The notes below the pieces were generated by a model, which had not been told where the DNA came from, ran no database searches, and worked only from the letters and a program-made list of their open reading frames with translations. Positions 44,217 through 53,502 of a DNA stretch of 64,000 nt are shown here, in pieces (position 1 is the first letter of the stretch; each line of letters begins with the position of its first letter). The translations under genes and the position numbers were made by a program. The stretch comes from Eubacteriales bacterium (GTDB lineage Bacteria > Bacillota > Clostridia > Lachnospirales > Lachnospiraceae), in assembly GCA_030536555.1 (NCBI GenBank), contig JAUNPU010000003.1:1-64000 (forward strand), in the 5' to 3' direction.

Positions 44217-45089
44217 ATGGAATCCAAACGCAGCAAGTATATTTTAATCGGTTTATCTGCATTCTGTGTGCTTCTGATCGGAATCACCTCCTTCAAGGAT
44301 GGTTTCCTGAATCCTCTCAGAAGCGGTATCGGGTATTTTCTGATCCCGATCCAGTCCGGCGTCAACCGGGCGGGAACCTCACTTTACAACGGCATCAGCA
44401 GCTACAGCACCATGAAAAGCGCCATGGACGAGAAGCAGCAGCTTCAGAGCCAGGTGGATGCGCTGATCGAGGAGAACAGCCGTCTCCAGTCGGAGCAGTT
44501 TGAGCTGCAGCGCCTGCGGGAGCTCTATGAGCTGGATCAGGAATATCAGCAGTATGAGAAAATCGGCGCACGGGTCATTGCCAAGGACTCCGGAGACTGG
44601 TTCCAGATATTCCGGATCAACAAGGGTTCAGCCGACGGCGTGCAGGTGGATGCCAATGTGATCGCCGGCGGCGGTCTGGTGGGCATCGTCACGGACGTGG
44701 GAGCCAACTACGCTACGGTCCGCTCGATCATCGACGATGTAAGCCGGGTCAGCGCTATGGCGCAGCAGTCCGGGGATACCTGCATCGTATCCGGCAACCT
44801 GACCCTGTTTGGGGAGGGCAGACTGCAGATCACCAATGTGATGAAGGACAGTGACCTAAAGGACGGTGACCGGATCGTCACCTCCAATATCAGCTCCAAG
44901 TTCCTGCCCGGTATCCTGATCGGCTATGCCGCCGATATTACCACGGATGAGACCCGGCTGACCAAATCCGGCTATCTGATTCCCGTTGCCCAGTTTGACA
45001 GCCTGCAGGAGGTTCTGGTCATCACGGAGCTGAAGGAGGACATGATGGGAGACCAGCAGGAGTCAACACAGACAGGAGAGCAGTCATGA
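44217..45089 (+). CDS. mreC: Rod-shape-determining protein MreC
   Basis: Bitopic membrane protein that scaffolds the elongation machinery outside the cell. One N-terminal transmembrane helix (ILIGLSAFCVLLIGI), a coiled coil at ~residues 68-105 (EKQQLQSQVDALIEENSRLQ) and the beta-rich MreC domain with IAGGGLVGIV. 290 residues. The start codon directly follows the radC stop; it overlaps mreD by four bases. No mreB is in this window. Confidence 0.95.
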   Translation: MESKRSKYILIGLSAFCVLLIGITSFKDGFLNPLRSGIGYFLIPIQSGVNRAGTSLYNGISSYSTMKSAMDEKQQLQSQVDALIEENSRLQSEQFELQRLRELYELDQEYQQYEKIGARVIAKDSGDWFQIFRINKGSADGVQVDANVIAGGGLVGIVTDVGANYATVRSIIDDVSRVSAMAQQSGDTCIVSGNLTLFGEGRLQITNVMKDSDLKDGDRIVTSNISSKFLPGILIGYAADITTDETRLTKSGYLIPVAQFDSLQEVLVITELKEDMMGDQQESTQTGEQS

Positions 45090-45592
45090 AGCGGATCATC
45101 TTAAACCTGTTGCTTATGATACTGGCACTTACGGTGCAGAACTGTGTATTTCCGCTGATTCCGTTCCTGGCTGCGACACCGAACCTGCTGCTGATCCTGA
45201 CCTTCTCATTCGGATTCATCTACGGCAGGAAGGCAGGCATGTACTACGGGTTGTTTGCGGGGATCCTGCTGGATCTGTTTTACAGCGGTCCCTTCGGATT
45301 CTACACGCTGCTGTTCATGAATATCGGCTACTTCAACGGCATCTGTACCAAATATTACTACGAAGACTACATTACGCTGCCGCTGATTTTAAGCCTGATC
45401 AATGAGCTGGTGTACAATGTCTATATCTATGTACTCCGGTTCCTGATCCGCAGCCGGCTGGACATTCTCTATTACACGAAGGAGATCGTCATTCCGGAGA
45501 CGATATTTACGGTGGTTACCACCTTGCTGATCTACCGGTTCTTCCTGTTCACCAACAGGAGACTGGAGGAAATGGAAAATAGGAGAGACTAA
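45086..45592 (+). CDS. mreD: Rod-shape-determining protein MreD
   Basis: Small polytopic membrane protein of the elongasome. 168 residues, almost entirely hydrophobic with about five membrane segments; the FGFIYGRKAGMYYGLFAGILLDLFYSGPFG stretch is characteristic of the family. Overlaps mreC (ATGA) and precedes the PBP2 gene by 6 bp, implying coupled expression. Confidence 0.92.
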   Translation: MKRIILNLLLMILALTVQNCVFPLIPFLAATPNLLLILTFSFGFIYGRKAGMYYGLFAGILLDLFYSGPFGFYTLLFMNIGYFNGICTKYYYEDYITLPLILSLINELVYNVYIYVLRFLIRSRLDILYYTKEIVIPETIFTVVTTLLIYRFFLFTNRRLEEMENRRD

Positions 45593-45598
45593 GAAGAA

Positions 45599-48478
45599 GT
45601 GCTGAACGATTTACTGGAAATCATACGGGAATTCATTAAAAAAATCGTGGGATCTCGCATCTTCGCGCTGGCGGTGGCATTTACGGGAATGTTCATCATT
45701 CTGATCGTAAGGCTCTTTAACCTGCAGATTGTAAACGGAGAGCAGTATCTCAATGATTATGTACAGATGACGGAGAAGACGGTGGCGACTCCCGGCACCC
45801 GGGGCAATATTTACGACCGCAACGGCAATCTGCTGGCCTACAACAAGCTGGCTTACACGGTCACGGTTCAGGATGTGGGGGCATATCCCAAGAGCTCCAT
45901 CAACAACATGCTGCTGGAGCTGGTACAGATTCTGGAAAAGCACGGCTATCAGGCTCAGGGCAAGCTGGAGATCGGTCTGGATGCAGAGGGCAACATGGTC
46001 TACACCTGCAGCTCCGAGACTGCCAGAAAGCGTTTCCTGCGGGACTACTACGGTCTGAAGTCTGTGGACGAGCTGGATGACGAGGAGGGGGAGTACCCTT
46101 CCGCTATCTCGGCGAGGGACCTGCTGCAGTGGCGCATCGAAATGTATAAGTTGAATGAAATGAAGGATGAACGGGGGAACCCGATTATCCTGTCGGATTC
46201 CGAGGCGGTTCAGCTGGTGGATATCCGCTATACCATGGGCCTGACCGCCTACCGGAAGTACGAATCCACCACCATCACCTCCTACGTGGATGATGCCACT
46301 GTGGCGGATATCATGGAGCACAGCTCTGAGCTTCAGGGCGTGGGGATTGAGGAGTCCACGATCCGCGTCTACAACGACAGCATTTACTTTGCACCGATCA
46401 TCGGCTATACGGGCAAGGTGCAGGAGGATCAGCTGGAGGAGCTTCGAAAGACCAATCCGGAGTATGAGCTGACGGACATTGTGGGACGTACCGGCATCGA
46501 GTATTCCATGGAGTCGGAGCTTCAGGGCAGGAAGGGCTATAAGAATCTGGTGGTCAACAATGTGGGAAGCGTCATGGAGGTCCTGTCGGAGACTCAGCCG
46601 ACCACGGGCAATGATATTTATCTGACCATTGACCGGGATCTGCAGATCGGTATCTACCATCTGATCGAGCAGCAGTTAGCCGGTATCCTGGTGGAGAAGC
46701 TGGTCAATTCCGATGTGGATGTGTCCAAAATCACGGATGCGTCCAAGAAGCCGATTCCCGTCAAGGACGCTTACTATCAGCTGATCAATAACAACGTGCT
46801 TTCCTTAAGTGCCATGGCAGAGGAGGATGCCTCTGAGATCGAGCGTGAGATCTACAACCGCTATACCGCATCCCGGGCACAGATCATCGTGAATCTGCGC
46901 AACGAGCTGATGAGCGAGCATGCCACGGCCATGCGGGACCTGCCGGAGGATATGCAGGCCTATATGGTCTATATCTACACCTGGCTGTCTGATCCGACCA
47001 TCGGCATTATCAGGCGGGACAGCATTGACACATCCAGTGACGCCTACAAGGGGTGGAAGGAGGATTCCATCAGTCTGCGGGACTACATCTACGCGGGCAT
47101 TGCGGACAACTGGATCGATACCACCAAATTACAGGTGGAGAACAAGTATTCCAGCGCAGATGACATCTACAGCGAGCTGGTGGAGTATGTGCTGAAGGAG
47201 CTGCAGGATGATGCCAGATTTTCCAAGCGCATCTTCCGCTATCTGATCAATCAGGATGTGATCACCGGGCGGCAGCTGTGTCTGGCGCTGTATGCACAGG
47301 GGGTCCTTCCCCACGACGAGCAGCAGATCCGGCTTTTAAGCTCCAACGGTGACGCTTACGCCTATACCTTCCTGAAGGAGAAGATTGCCAACATTGAGAT
47401 CACCCCGGCCCAGCTGGCGCTGGATCCCTGTACGGGAGGTGCGGTGATCACTGATGTCAACAGCGGTCAGGTGCGGGCGCTGGTGACCTATCCGAGCTAT
47501 GACAACAACAAGATGTCCGGCACGGTGGATGCCGCCTACTACAACCAGCTGCAGAATGATCTGTCGCTGCCGCTGTACAACAATGCCACGCAGGCCAAGA
47601 AGGCGCCCGGCTCTACCTTTAAGCCGATCACAGCCATCGCAGGTCTGGAGGAGGGAGTCATCGGACTCTATGACCAGATCGACTGTACCGGTGAGTACAA
47701 GGAAGCCAGTCCGCCGATCAAGTGCTGGATCTATCCGGGGCACCACGGCCCTCTGAACGTGGTGGGCGGAATCCAGAATTCCTGCAACTATTTCTTCTCG
47801 GAGATTGCCCACCGGCTGGCGATGAACAATGAGAATGTGGTGTACTCCACCGATATGGGTATCAATACCCTGCGCAAGTATGCAGCCATGTTCGGGCTGG
47901 ACCGGCCCTCCGGCATCGAGATTCCGGAGACAACGCCGGAGATGACCACCGAGGACCCGGAGCGTTCCGCCATGGGCCAGGGAACCAACGCCTATGCCAA
48001 TGTCCAGCTTTCCCGCTATGTGGCGGCGCTGGCAAACAGCGGCACGGTGTATGATCTGACGCTTCTGGACCGGATGACGGATTCTCAGGGAAAGCTGATC
48101 AAAGACTACGAGCCGAAGGTGACCGGTCAGATTGAGATTGCGGATTCCACCTGGAATGCGGTCCATCAGGGCATGCGTGCCGTGGTTTCCGACGGTTCCG
48201 CCAAGCAGATCTTCAAGGATCTGGAGGTGGAGATCGCAGGTAAGACCGGTACAGCGCAGGAGGTCCGGACACGAGCCAACCACGCATTTTTCATTTCCTA
48301 CGGTCCCTATGCGGACCCGGAGATCTGCGTGACGGTAAATATCCCTTATGGATATACCTCCTCCAATGCGGCGGCCGTTGCCAAGAATATTTACCGGTTC
48401 TACTACGGATACACGGATCTTGACTACATTATGCACAACGGGGCACTGGATGTGACCAATGTCAAGATCGGAGACTGA
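45599..48478 (+). CDS. mrdA: Penicillin-binding protein 2 (elongation transpeptidase), long form
   Basis: Membrane-anchored D,D-transpeptidase that cross-links peptidoglycan with RodA during elongation. One N-terminal membrane helix, a dimerisation domain (TVATPGTRGNIYDRNG), and a transpeptidase domain with Ser672-Thr-Phe-Lys675, Ser728-Cys-Asn730 and Lys882-Thr-Gly. At 959 residues it is far longer than typical PBP2 (600-720); the surplus is a ~250-residue insertion between ~365 and ~620, upstream of the active serine. Start is GTG at 45,599. It sits between mreD and minC. Confidence 0.93.
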   Translation: MLNDLLEIIREFIKKIVGSRIFALAVAFTGMFIILIVRLFNLQIVNGEQYLNDYVQMTEKTVATPGTRGNIYDRNGNLLAYNKLAYTVTVQDVGAYPKSSINNMLLELVQILEKHGYQAQGKLEIGLDAEGNMVYTCSSETARKRFLRDYYGLKSVDELDDEEGEYPSAISARDLLQWRIEMYKLNEMKDERGNPIILSDSEAVQLVDIRYTMGLTAYRKYESTTITSYVDDATVADIMEHSSELQGVGIEESTIRVYNDSIYFAPIIGYTGKVQEDQLEELRKTNPEYELTDIVGRTGIEYSMESELQGRKGYKNLVVNNVGSVMEVLSETQPTTGNDIYLTIDRDLQIGIYHLIEQQLAGILVEKLVNSDVDVSKITDASKKPIPVKDAYYQLINNNVLSLSAMAEEDASEIEREIYNRYTASRAQIIVNLRNELMSEHATAMRDLPEDMQAYMVYIYTWLSDPTIGIIRRDSIDTSSDAYKGWKEDSISLRDYIYAGIADNWIDTTKLQVENKYSSADDIYSELVEYVLKELQDDARFSKRIFRYLINQDVITGRQLCLALYAQGVLPHDEQQIRLLSSNGDAYAYTFLKEKIANIEITPAQLALDPCTGGAVITDVNSGQVRALVTYPSYDNNKMSGTVDAAYYNQLQNDLSLPLYNNATQAKKAPGSTFKPITAIAGLEEGVIGLYDQIDCTGEYKEASPPIKCWIYPGHHGPLNVVGGIQNSCNYFFSEIAHRLAMNNENVVYSTDMGINTLRKYAAMFGLDRPSGIEIPETTPEMTTEDPERSAMGQGTNAYANVQLSRYVAALANSGTVYDLTLLDRMTDSQGKLIKDYEPKVTGQIEIADSTWNAVHQGMRAVVSDGSAKQIFKDLEVEIAGKTGTAQEVRTRANHAFFISYGPYADPEICVTVNIPYGYTSSNAAAVAKNIYRFYYGYTDLDYIMHNGALDVTNVKIGD

Positions 48479-48517
48479 CATCAGGGGAGTACAGCTAACA
48501 GAAAGTGGGGGAGCAGG

Positions 48518-49183
48518 TTGAAGAGCAAAGTCGTTATTAAGAGCAGCAGGTCCGGGATGAGTGTATTCCTGGACCCTGCCTGTACGTTTGAGGAGCTTCT
48601 TGCAGAGATCGCTGCGAAGTTTAAGCAGAGCGCAAGATTCTGGGGCAATGTCCAGATGGCGCTGATTCTGGAAGGAAGAGAACTGACAGCAGAAGAAGAG
48701 TTCCGGGTCGTGAATACCATCACGGAGAATTCCGGAATCGAGGTACTTTGCCTGATCGACCAGGATGCCAACCGGATCGAGCGCTGCGAGAAGGCCCTGG
48801 ACCAGAAGCTGATGGAGTTATCCCATCAGACGGGACAGTTCTTTAAGGGAGACCTTCACCGGGGCGAGTCTTTGGAGTCAGAGGCGAGCATTGTGATCAT
48901 CGGAGATGTGCGGCACGGCGCCAGGGTGACTGCCAAGGGCAACATCATCATTCTGGGGGAGCTGCGGGGCAGCGTCCATGCCGGCATCTCCGGGAACCCG
49001 GATTCGGTGGTGGTGGCCCTTGAGATGGCACCCTTACAGATCCGCATTGCCGACTGCGGGCGGCATTACGGGGACCGGGGACGAAAGCTGGGCCATGGTC
49101 CCATGATTGCCCATGTAGAAAATTGTAGTATTGGTACGACACCTTTAAAAAAATCCATTTTTAATCTGTTAAATATCAATTAA
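48518..49183 (+). CDS. minC: Septum site-determining protein MinC
   Basis: Inhibitor of FtsZ assembly that keeps septa away from the poles. The N-terminal domain is divergent; the C-terminal beta-helix has the family pattern GESLESEASIVIIGDV, GARVTAKGNIIILGELRG. 221 residues. The start is TTG at 48,518, supported by GGGGGAGCAGG; no ATG is placed suitably. minD follows after 77 bp. Confidence 0.92.
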   Translation: MKSKVVIKSSRSGMSVFLDPACTFEELLAEIAAKFKQSARFWGNVQMALILEGRELTAEEEFRVVNTITENSGIEVLCLIDQDANRIERCEKALDQKLMELSHQTGQFFKGDLHRGESLESEASIVIIGDVRHGARVTAKGNIIILGELRGSVHAGISGNPDSVVVALEMAPLQIRIADCGRHYGDRGRKLGHGPMIAHVENCSIGTTPLKKSIFNLLNIN

Positions 49184-49226
49184 TTATGGAAATAATAGTG
49201 GAAATGTTTTCAATTTTAAGGTAGAA

Positions 49227-49232
49227 TATAAT
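49227..49232 (+). promoter_or_regulatory. Possible -10 element upstream of minD
   Basis: TATAAT (49227-49232) lies in the AT-rich 77-bp gap between minC and minD, overlapped by TAGAAT at 49222-49227. No convincing -35 is seen. It could supply extra minDE-rodA transcription. Confidence 0.35.
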
Positions 49233-49260
49233 TTGTAATCAATTTTTCAGGAGGCATTCT

Positions 49261-50052
49261 ATGAGTGAAGTCATTGTAATCACTTCTGGAAAAGGCGGGG
49301 TCGGCAAGACGACCACCACAGCCAATATCGGCACCGGTCTGGCACTGCTGGGCTATCATGTGGTTCTGATCGATACGGATATCGGTCTTCGGAACCTGGA
49401 TGTCGTGATGGGACTTGAGAACCGGATCATCTACAATCTGGTCGATGTGGTGGAAGGCAACTGTCGGATGAAGCAGGCCCTGATAAAAGACAAAAGATAC
49501 CCCAATCTCTACCTGCTGCCGTCTGCACAGACCCGGGACAAGTCTTCCGTCAGTCCCGGACAGATGAAGAAGCTGGCAGATGATTTGAGAGAAGATTTTG
49601 ATTATATTCTGATGGACTGCCCTGCGGGAATCGAGCAGGGCTTTCAGAACGCCATTGCCGGGGCTGACCGGGCACTGGTGGTCACCACACCGGAGGTTTC
49701 TGCCATCCGGGATGCAGACCGTATCATCGGTCTTTTAGAAGCGGCGCAGATGCAGGAGATCGACCTGATTGTGAACCGAATCCGCATGGATATGGTGCGC
49801 AGAGGCGATATGATGTCCGTGGAGGACGTGGCAGATGTGCTGGCAGTCAACATGATCGGCGCGGTGCCGGATGACGAGGACATCGTCGTCTCCACCAACC
49901 AGGGCGAACCTCTGGTAGACCGATACTGTCCTGCGGGACAGGCATACTTAAATATCTGCAAGCGGATCACCGGAGAAGCGGTGCCGCTTATGGATCTGGA
50001 TTCCCACCGTGGCATACTGGTCCGCCTGTCCGGCTTTCTGAAGCGGGCATAG
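49261..50052 (+). CDS. minD: Septum site-determining ATPase MinD
   Basis: Membrane-binding ParA-type ATPase that carries MinC and is driven by MinE. Deviant Walker A KGGVGKT (residues 11-17), switch segment IDTDIGLRNLDVVMGLENRI, LMDCPAGIEQGF, and a C-terminal amphipathic helix for membrane binding (RGILVRLSGFLKRA). 263 residues; AGGAGG before the ATG. Confidence 0.97.
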   Translation: MSEVIVITSGKGGVGKTTTTANIGTGLALLGYHVVLIDTDIGLRNLDVVMGLENRIIYNLVDVVEGNCRMKQALIKDKRYPNLYLLPSAQTRDKSSVSPGQMKKLADDLREDFDYILMDCPAGIEQGFQNAIAGADRALVVTTPEVSAIRDADRIIGLLEAAQMQEIDLIVNRIRMDMVRRGDMMSVEDVADVLAVNMIGAVPDDEDIVVSTNQGEPLVDRYCPAGQAYLNICKRITGEAVPLMDLDSHRGILVRLSGFLKRA

Positions 50053-50063
50053 GAGGGCAGAGC

Positions 50064-50351
50064 ATGAGACAGTTATTCCTGTTTCACAAAAGCAACTCCG
50101 GAGAGATCGCCAGGAACCGTCTGAAGCTTTTGCTGGTTTCGGATCAGGCAGGCGTGAATCCCGGACTGATGGACCTGATCAAGGATGACATGATCGGTGT
50201 ACTGTCCAGATATGCAGAGATTGATTCCGGAGGCCTTGACCTTACGGTCACGCGCATGGAGTCAGCCGGAGCAAGAGAACCGGTACCGGCGCTTTCCGCC
50301 ATGGTTCCCCTCCGTCAGTTTACAGGCAAGAGGAATGAAGAATGTTTTTAG
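50064..50351 (+). CDS. minE: Cell division topological specificity factor MinE
   Basis: Stimulates MinD ATPase and produces Min oscillation. 95 residues; the segment GEIARNRLKLLLVSDQAGVNPG matches the MinD-contact and membrane-targeting region. Its presence means this organism uses an oscillating Min system rather than only DivIVA. It overlaps rodA by 10 bp. Confidence 0.93.
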   Translation: MRQLFLFHKSNSGEIARNRLKLLLVSDQAGVNPGLMDLIKDDMIGVLSRYAEIDSGGLDLTVTRMESAGAREPVPALSAMVPLRQFTGKRNEECF

Positions 50352-51463
50352 ACTATCACTTCAGGAATTACAACTACCGTTTATTCCTTTATGTATTACT
50401 GCTCAATATACTTGGCGTTCTCGTGATACGAAGCGCCACCAATCAGGATATGGCTGTTGTGGGCAAGCAGATTTTCGGAATTCTCATTGGCTGTGCCATT
50501 GTGATCATCCTGTCCCTGATTGACTATCACAGGATTCTGTCCGTGGCGTGGGCTGTATACGGGGTCTGTGTCGCCGGTCTGCTTTCGGTGCTGCTGTTTG
50601 GCGTCAGCCGTGGCGGAGCGAAGCGCTGGATCATCTTACCGGGGCTTGGACAGCTTCAGCCTTCCGAGTTCGTAAAGGTCGGTCTGATCGTATTCTTCTC
50701 CTGGTTTTTCAGTAAGAACCAGGAGAAGCTCAACCGGTTTCAGACGCTGCTGCTGTCAGGAGCTTTCTATCTGCTGATATTTTTCCTGATCTTCAGTCAG
50801 CCGGATCTGTCCACGGGACTGGTGACCATGGTGATCTTCGTCTGCATGCTGTTTGCAGCAGGCTTAAGCTATCGTTGGATTGCCACGGCACTGGCTGTCC
50901 TGATCCCAAGCGGGACGTTATTTATCTATCTGCTGCAGTACAATATGGTACCGTTTTTGAAGCCCTACCAGGCGCGGCGTATTCTGGCCTTTGTCAATAA
51001 GTCCAAGTACGCGGATGCGAACCTGCAGCAGGACAACTCTATTATGGCGATTGGTTCCGGTATGCTAAACGGCAAGGGACTGAACAAGAATACACTGGCA
51101 TCTGTGAAGAACGGCGGCTTCCTCTCGGAGGAGCAGACCGACTTTATCTTTGCCGTGATCGGTGAGGAGCTGGGATTCATCGGCAGCATGCTGGTGATCG
51201 CACTGATTGCACTGATCGTGTATGAGTGCCTGCTGATGGCAGCGCGGGCGAAGGACATGGAGGGAAGACTTCTCTGTGTCGGCATGGCGGCGCTGATTGC
51301 ATTCCAGAGCTTTTCCAATATTGCGGTGGCAACCGGTCTGTTTCCCAACACCGGACTCCCGCTCCCGTTTATCAGTTACGGGGTCAGTTCCCTGATGAGC
51401 ATGTATCTGGGGATTGGCGTAATCCTGAATGTCGGACTTCAAAGAAAAATCAGTAACTATTAA
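50342..51463 (+). CDS. rodA: Peptidoglycan glycosyltransferase RodA (SEDS family)
   Basis: Polytopic membrane enzyme that polymerises lipid II for cell elongation together with PBP2. About ten membrane helices; family landmarks GVSRGGAKRWI, QPSEFVKV, DFIFAVIGEELGFIG and the C-terminal GLPLPFISYGVSS. 373 residues. The ATG at 50,342 lies inside the minE 3' end, implying translational coupling. Context with mre and PBP2 favours RodA over FtsW or SpoVE. Confidence 0.93.
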   Translation: MFLDYHFRNYNYRLFLYVLLLNILGVLVIRSATNQDMAVVGKQIFGILIGCAIVIILSLIDYHRILSVAWAVYGVCVAGLLSVLLFGVSRGGAKRWIILPGLGQLQPSEFVKVGLIVFFSWFFSKNQEKLNRFQTLLLSGAFYLLIFFLIFSQPDLSTGLVTMVIFVCMLFAAGLSYRWIATALAVLIPSGTLFIYLLQYNMVPFLKPYQARRILAFVNKSKYADANLQQDNSIMAIGSGMLNGKGLNKNTLASVKNGGFLSEEQTDFIFAVIGEELGFIGSMLVIALIALIVYECLLMAARAKDMEGRLLCVGMAALIAFQSFSNIAVATGLFPNTGLPLPFISYGVSSLMSMYLGIGVILNVGLQRKISNY

Positions 51464-51478
51464 AGGAGGGTCTTTACT

Positions 51479-51874
51479 ATGAATATCGGGTTGATTGCAC
51501 ATGATTCCAAGAAAAAACTGATGCAGAACTTCTGCATCGCTTACCGGGGAATCCTCAGCAAGCATACATTATACGCTACAGGAACCACAGGACGACTGGT
51601 GGAGGAGGTTACCAACTTAAATGTCCACAAGTATCTGGCAGGACACTTGGGCGGCGGCCAGCAGCTGGCATCCCAGATCGAACACAATGAGATGGATCTG
51701 GTGTTCTTCCTGCGGGATCCCTTCACTCCCAAGTCCCATGAGCCGGATGTCAATGACGTGGTGAAGCTTTGCGACAGCTACAACATCCCGCTGGCGACCA
51801 ATCTGGCGACCGCTGAGCTGCTGATCAAGGCGCTGGACCGCGGTGATCTGGAGTGGCGTGAGATTTACCGATAG
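51479..51874 (+). CDS. mgsA: Methylglyoxal synthase
   Basis: Converts dihydroxyacetone phosphate to methylglyoxal and phosphate, a glycolytic bypass used when phosphate is scarce. Family motifs LIAHDSKKKLM, ATGTTGRLVEE, GGGQQLASQI and FFLRDPFTPKSHEPDV are all present. 131 residues. ATG at 51,479 after AAAGGAGGG, 15 bp after rodA. The carboxypeptidase gene follows after 10 bp, so a metabolic gene is embedded in a wall-synthesis operon. Confidence 0.96.
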   Translation: MNIGLIAHDSKKKLMQNFCIAYRGILSKHTLYATGTTGRLVEEVTNLNVHKYLAGHLGGGQQLASQIEHNEMDLVFFLRDPFTPKSHEPDVNDVVKLCDSYNIPLATNLATAELLIKALDRGDLEWREIYR

Positions 51875-51884
51875 GAGAACTGTG

Positions 51885-52853
51885 TTGAGAAAGATTGGTA
51901 TATACGTGCTGAGTGCAGCTGCATCCTGTATGCTTTTAAGCGGATGCGGCGCGAAGGTCAGCCCTGAGCTTATGTATCAGCAGGGACGGCTGGATGAGAT
52001 GGTCCGTTCCCTGCCGGATGACCAGGTCCTGGCAGAGCCGTTTGCCGGAGACCTCTGCGTGGTGACCGGCGGGGAGCCGCAGTCTGATCCGTTTGTCAAC
52101 GCGGAGGCTGCGGCTGTATTTTCCCTGTCGGATCAGCAGGTGATCTTTCAGAAGAATGTGTTCGAGCGCATGCATCCTGCCAGCATCACCAAGGTTATGA
52201 CGGCTCTGCTGGCAATCCGCTACGGGGATTTGAGCGAGGAGATCACCGTGGGGGATGAGGCTGTGATCACAGAAGCCGGGGCGTCTCTGTGCAACATCAA
52301 GCCGGGGGACAGACTGACCCTGGAGCAGCTTCTCTATGGTCTGATGCTGCCGTCGGGCAATGACGCCGGTGCGGCGATTGCAGTCCACATGGCAGGCAGT
52401 CTGGAAGGCTTTGCCGATATGATGAATGCGGAGGCGAGAAGGATCGGTGCCACGGACACTCACTTTATGAATCCCCACGGTCTGACGGAGGATACTCACC
52501 TGACCACCGCCTATGATCTGTATCTGATCATGAAGGAGGCGCTTCAGTATCCGGTATTTCGTGAGATCATCGGAACGACCACCTATCCGGTCTCCTATAC
52601 GGACGGGACAGGCAGTGTGGTGACTCAGACCTGGCAGAACAGCAACCGATACTTGACGGGTACGGTGGAGACCCCACAGGGACTTCATGTTCTGGGCGGC
52701 AAGACCGGTACCACCAACGCCGCCGGCTACTGTCTGATGATTGCCAGTGAGGACGATCTGGGGCAGGAATACGTCTCTGTAGTGCTGAAAGCAGGCAACC
52801 GTCCGGACCTGTATGAGAATATGACAAATATAATTCGTAAAATAGTCAAATAG
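51885..52853 (+). CDS. D-alanyl-D-alanine carboxypeptidase, lipoprotein type
   Basis: Trims terminal D-alanine from peptidoglycan stems (low-molecular-weight PBP, serine peptidase S11). Catalytic Ser100-Ile-Thr-Lys103, Ser157-Gly-Asn159 and Lys273-Thr-Gly are present. The N-terminal signal ends CMLLSGCG, a lipobox, so it is probably lipid-anchored rather than held by a C-terminal helix. Start is TTG at 51,885, 7 nt after AGGAG (GTG one codon earlier is possible). 322 residues. The -35 of the next promoter overlaps the region just after its stop. Confidence 0.9.
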   Translation: MRKIGIYVLSAAASCMLLSGCGAKVSPELMYQQGRLDEMVRSLPDDQVLAEPFAGDLCVVTGGEPQSDPFVNAEAAAVFSLSDQQVIFQKNVFERMHPASITKVMTALLAIRYGDLSEEITVGDEAVITEAGASLCNIKPGDRLTLEQLLYGLMLPSGNDAGAAIAVHMAGSLEGFADMMNAEARRIGATDTHFMNPHGLTEDTHLTTAYDLYLIMKEALQYPVFREIIGTTTYPVSYTDGTGSVVTQTWQNSNRYLTGTVETPQGLHVLGGKTGTTNAAGYCLMIASEDDLGQEYVSVVLKAGNRPDLYENMTNIIRKIVK

Positions 52854-52856
52854 TGA

Positions 52857-52885
52857 TTGCTTATTTTATAGATTTGTACTATAAT
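52857..52885 (+). promoter_or_regulatory. Sigma-A promoter of the orphan P-loop gene
   Basis: TTGCTT (52857-52862), 17-bp spacer, TATAAT (52880-52885). The long AT-rich leader to the ATG at 52,944 may hold a second start (TATTAT/TATAAA near 52,915-52,923). Confidence 0.75.
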
Positions 52886-52943
52886 TGATTTAATCTCAAA
52901 TGACTTTTTATACATATTATATAAACCCAAGGAGGAGATTGTT

Positions 52944-53363
52944 ATGGTGCAGATTATCGCAGGCAAAAAAGGAAAAGGAAAAACAAAACATCTGTTAGAC
53001 ATGGCTAACACAGCGATTAAAGAGGCTAGTGGTTCCATCGTCTATCTGGACAAGAGTTCAAAGCATATGTATGAACTCAGCAATAAGATCCGCCTCATCA
53101 ATGTCAATGAATATCCGATTTTAACCAGCCAGGGCTTTATTGGTTTCCTGTGCGGTATTATTTCTCAGGATCACGATATCGAGACGATGTTTTTAGACAG
53201 CTTCTTAAAGCTTTCCTGCCTGGAAGGTGAAGATGTCAGTGAGACTATCACAACCTTGGAAAAACTCAGTGAAAAATACAGCGTGAATTTCGTATTAAGC
53301 GTATCTATGGATGCTGCTGAATTACCGGAGTGCGCACAGAAAGATGTAGTGATTTCACTGTAA
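52944..53363 (+). CDS. Orphan P-loop ATP/GTP-binding protein, 139 residues
   Basis: I do not recognise a characterised family. The N-terminus IIAGKKGKGKTKHLLDMAN is a Walker A/P-loop (GKKGKGKT, residues 7-14). MFLDSFLKL could serve as Walker B and a final FVLSVSMDAAELPE follows the strand order of a minimal RecA/ASCE-type NTPase. No membrane segment. It has its own promoter and a strong terminator, AAGGAGGAG before the ATG, and lower GC and different codon use from its neighbours. It lies between the carboxypeptidase gene and a HlyD-like division-cluster gene. Confidence 0.75.
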   Translation: MVQIIAGKKGKGKTKHLLDMANTAIKEASGSIVYLDKSSKHMYELSNKIRLINVNEYPILTSQGFIGFLCGIISQDHDIETMFLDSFLKLSCLEGEDVSETITTLEKLSEKYSVNFVLSVSMDAAELPECAQKDVVISL

Positions 53364-53381
53364 TACATAAAGCTTTATACG

Positions 53382-53423
53382 GCTGCAGCCTGCGGAACAT
53401 ACCCGGGGCTGCAGCCTTTTTTG
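53382..53423 (+). terminator. Terminator of the orphan P-loop gene
   Basis: GGCTGCAGCC at 53382-53391 and again at 53408-53417 (self-complementary) form a long stem with a further CGG/CCG pair inside, followed by TTTTTT. Confidence 0.93.
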
Positions 53424-53432
53424 CTTTCTGCT

Positions 53433-53461
53433 TGCACTTTTCGGTCAATCCTCTTATAATA
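53433..53461 (+). promoter_or_regulatory. Sigma-A promoter of the HlyD-like/yggS/sepF operon
   Basis: TTGCAC (53433-53438), 17-bp spacer, TATAAT (53456-53461), beginning 10 bp after the terminator T-run. Confidence 0.8.
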
Positions 53462-53502
53462 AATAGGAGCAGATTTTTAACTGCACCGGGAGGAAGCTTG
53501 CA

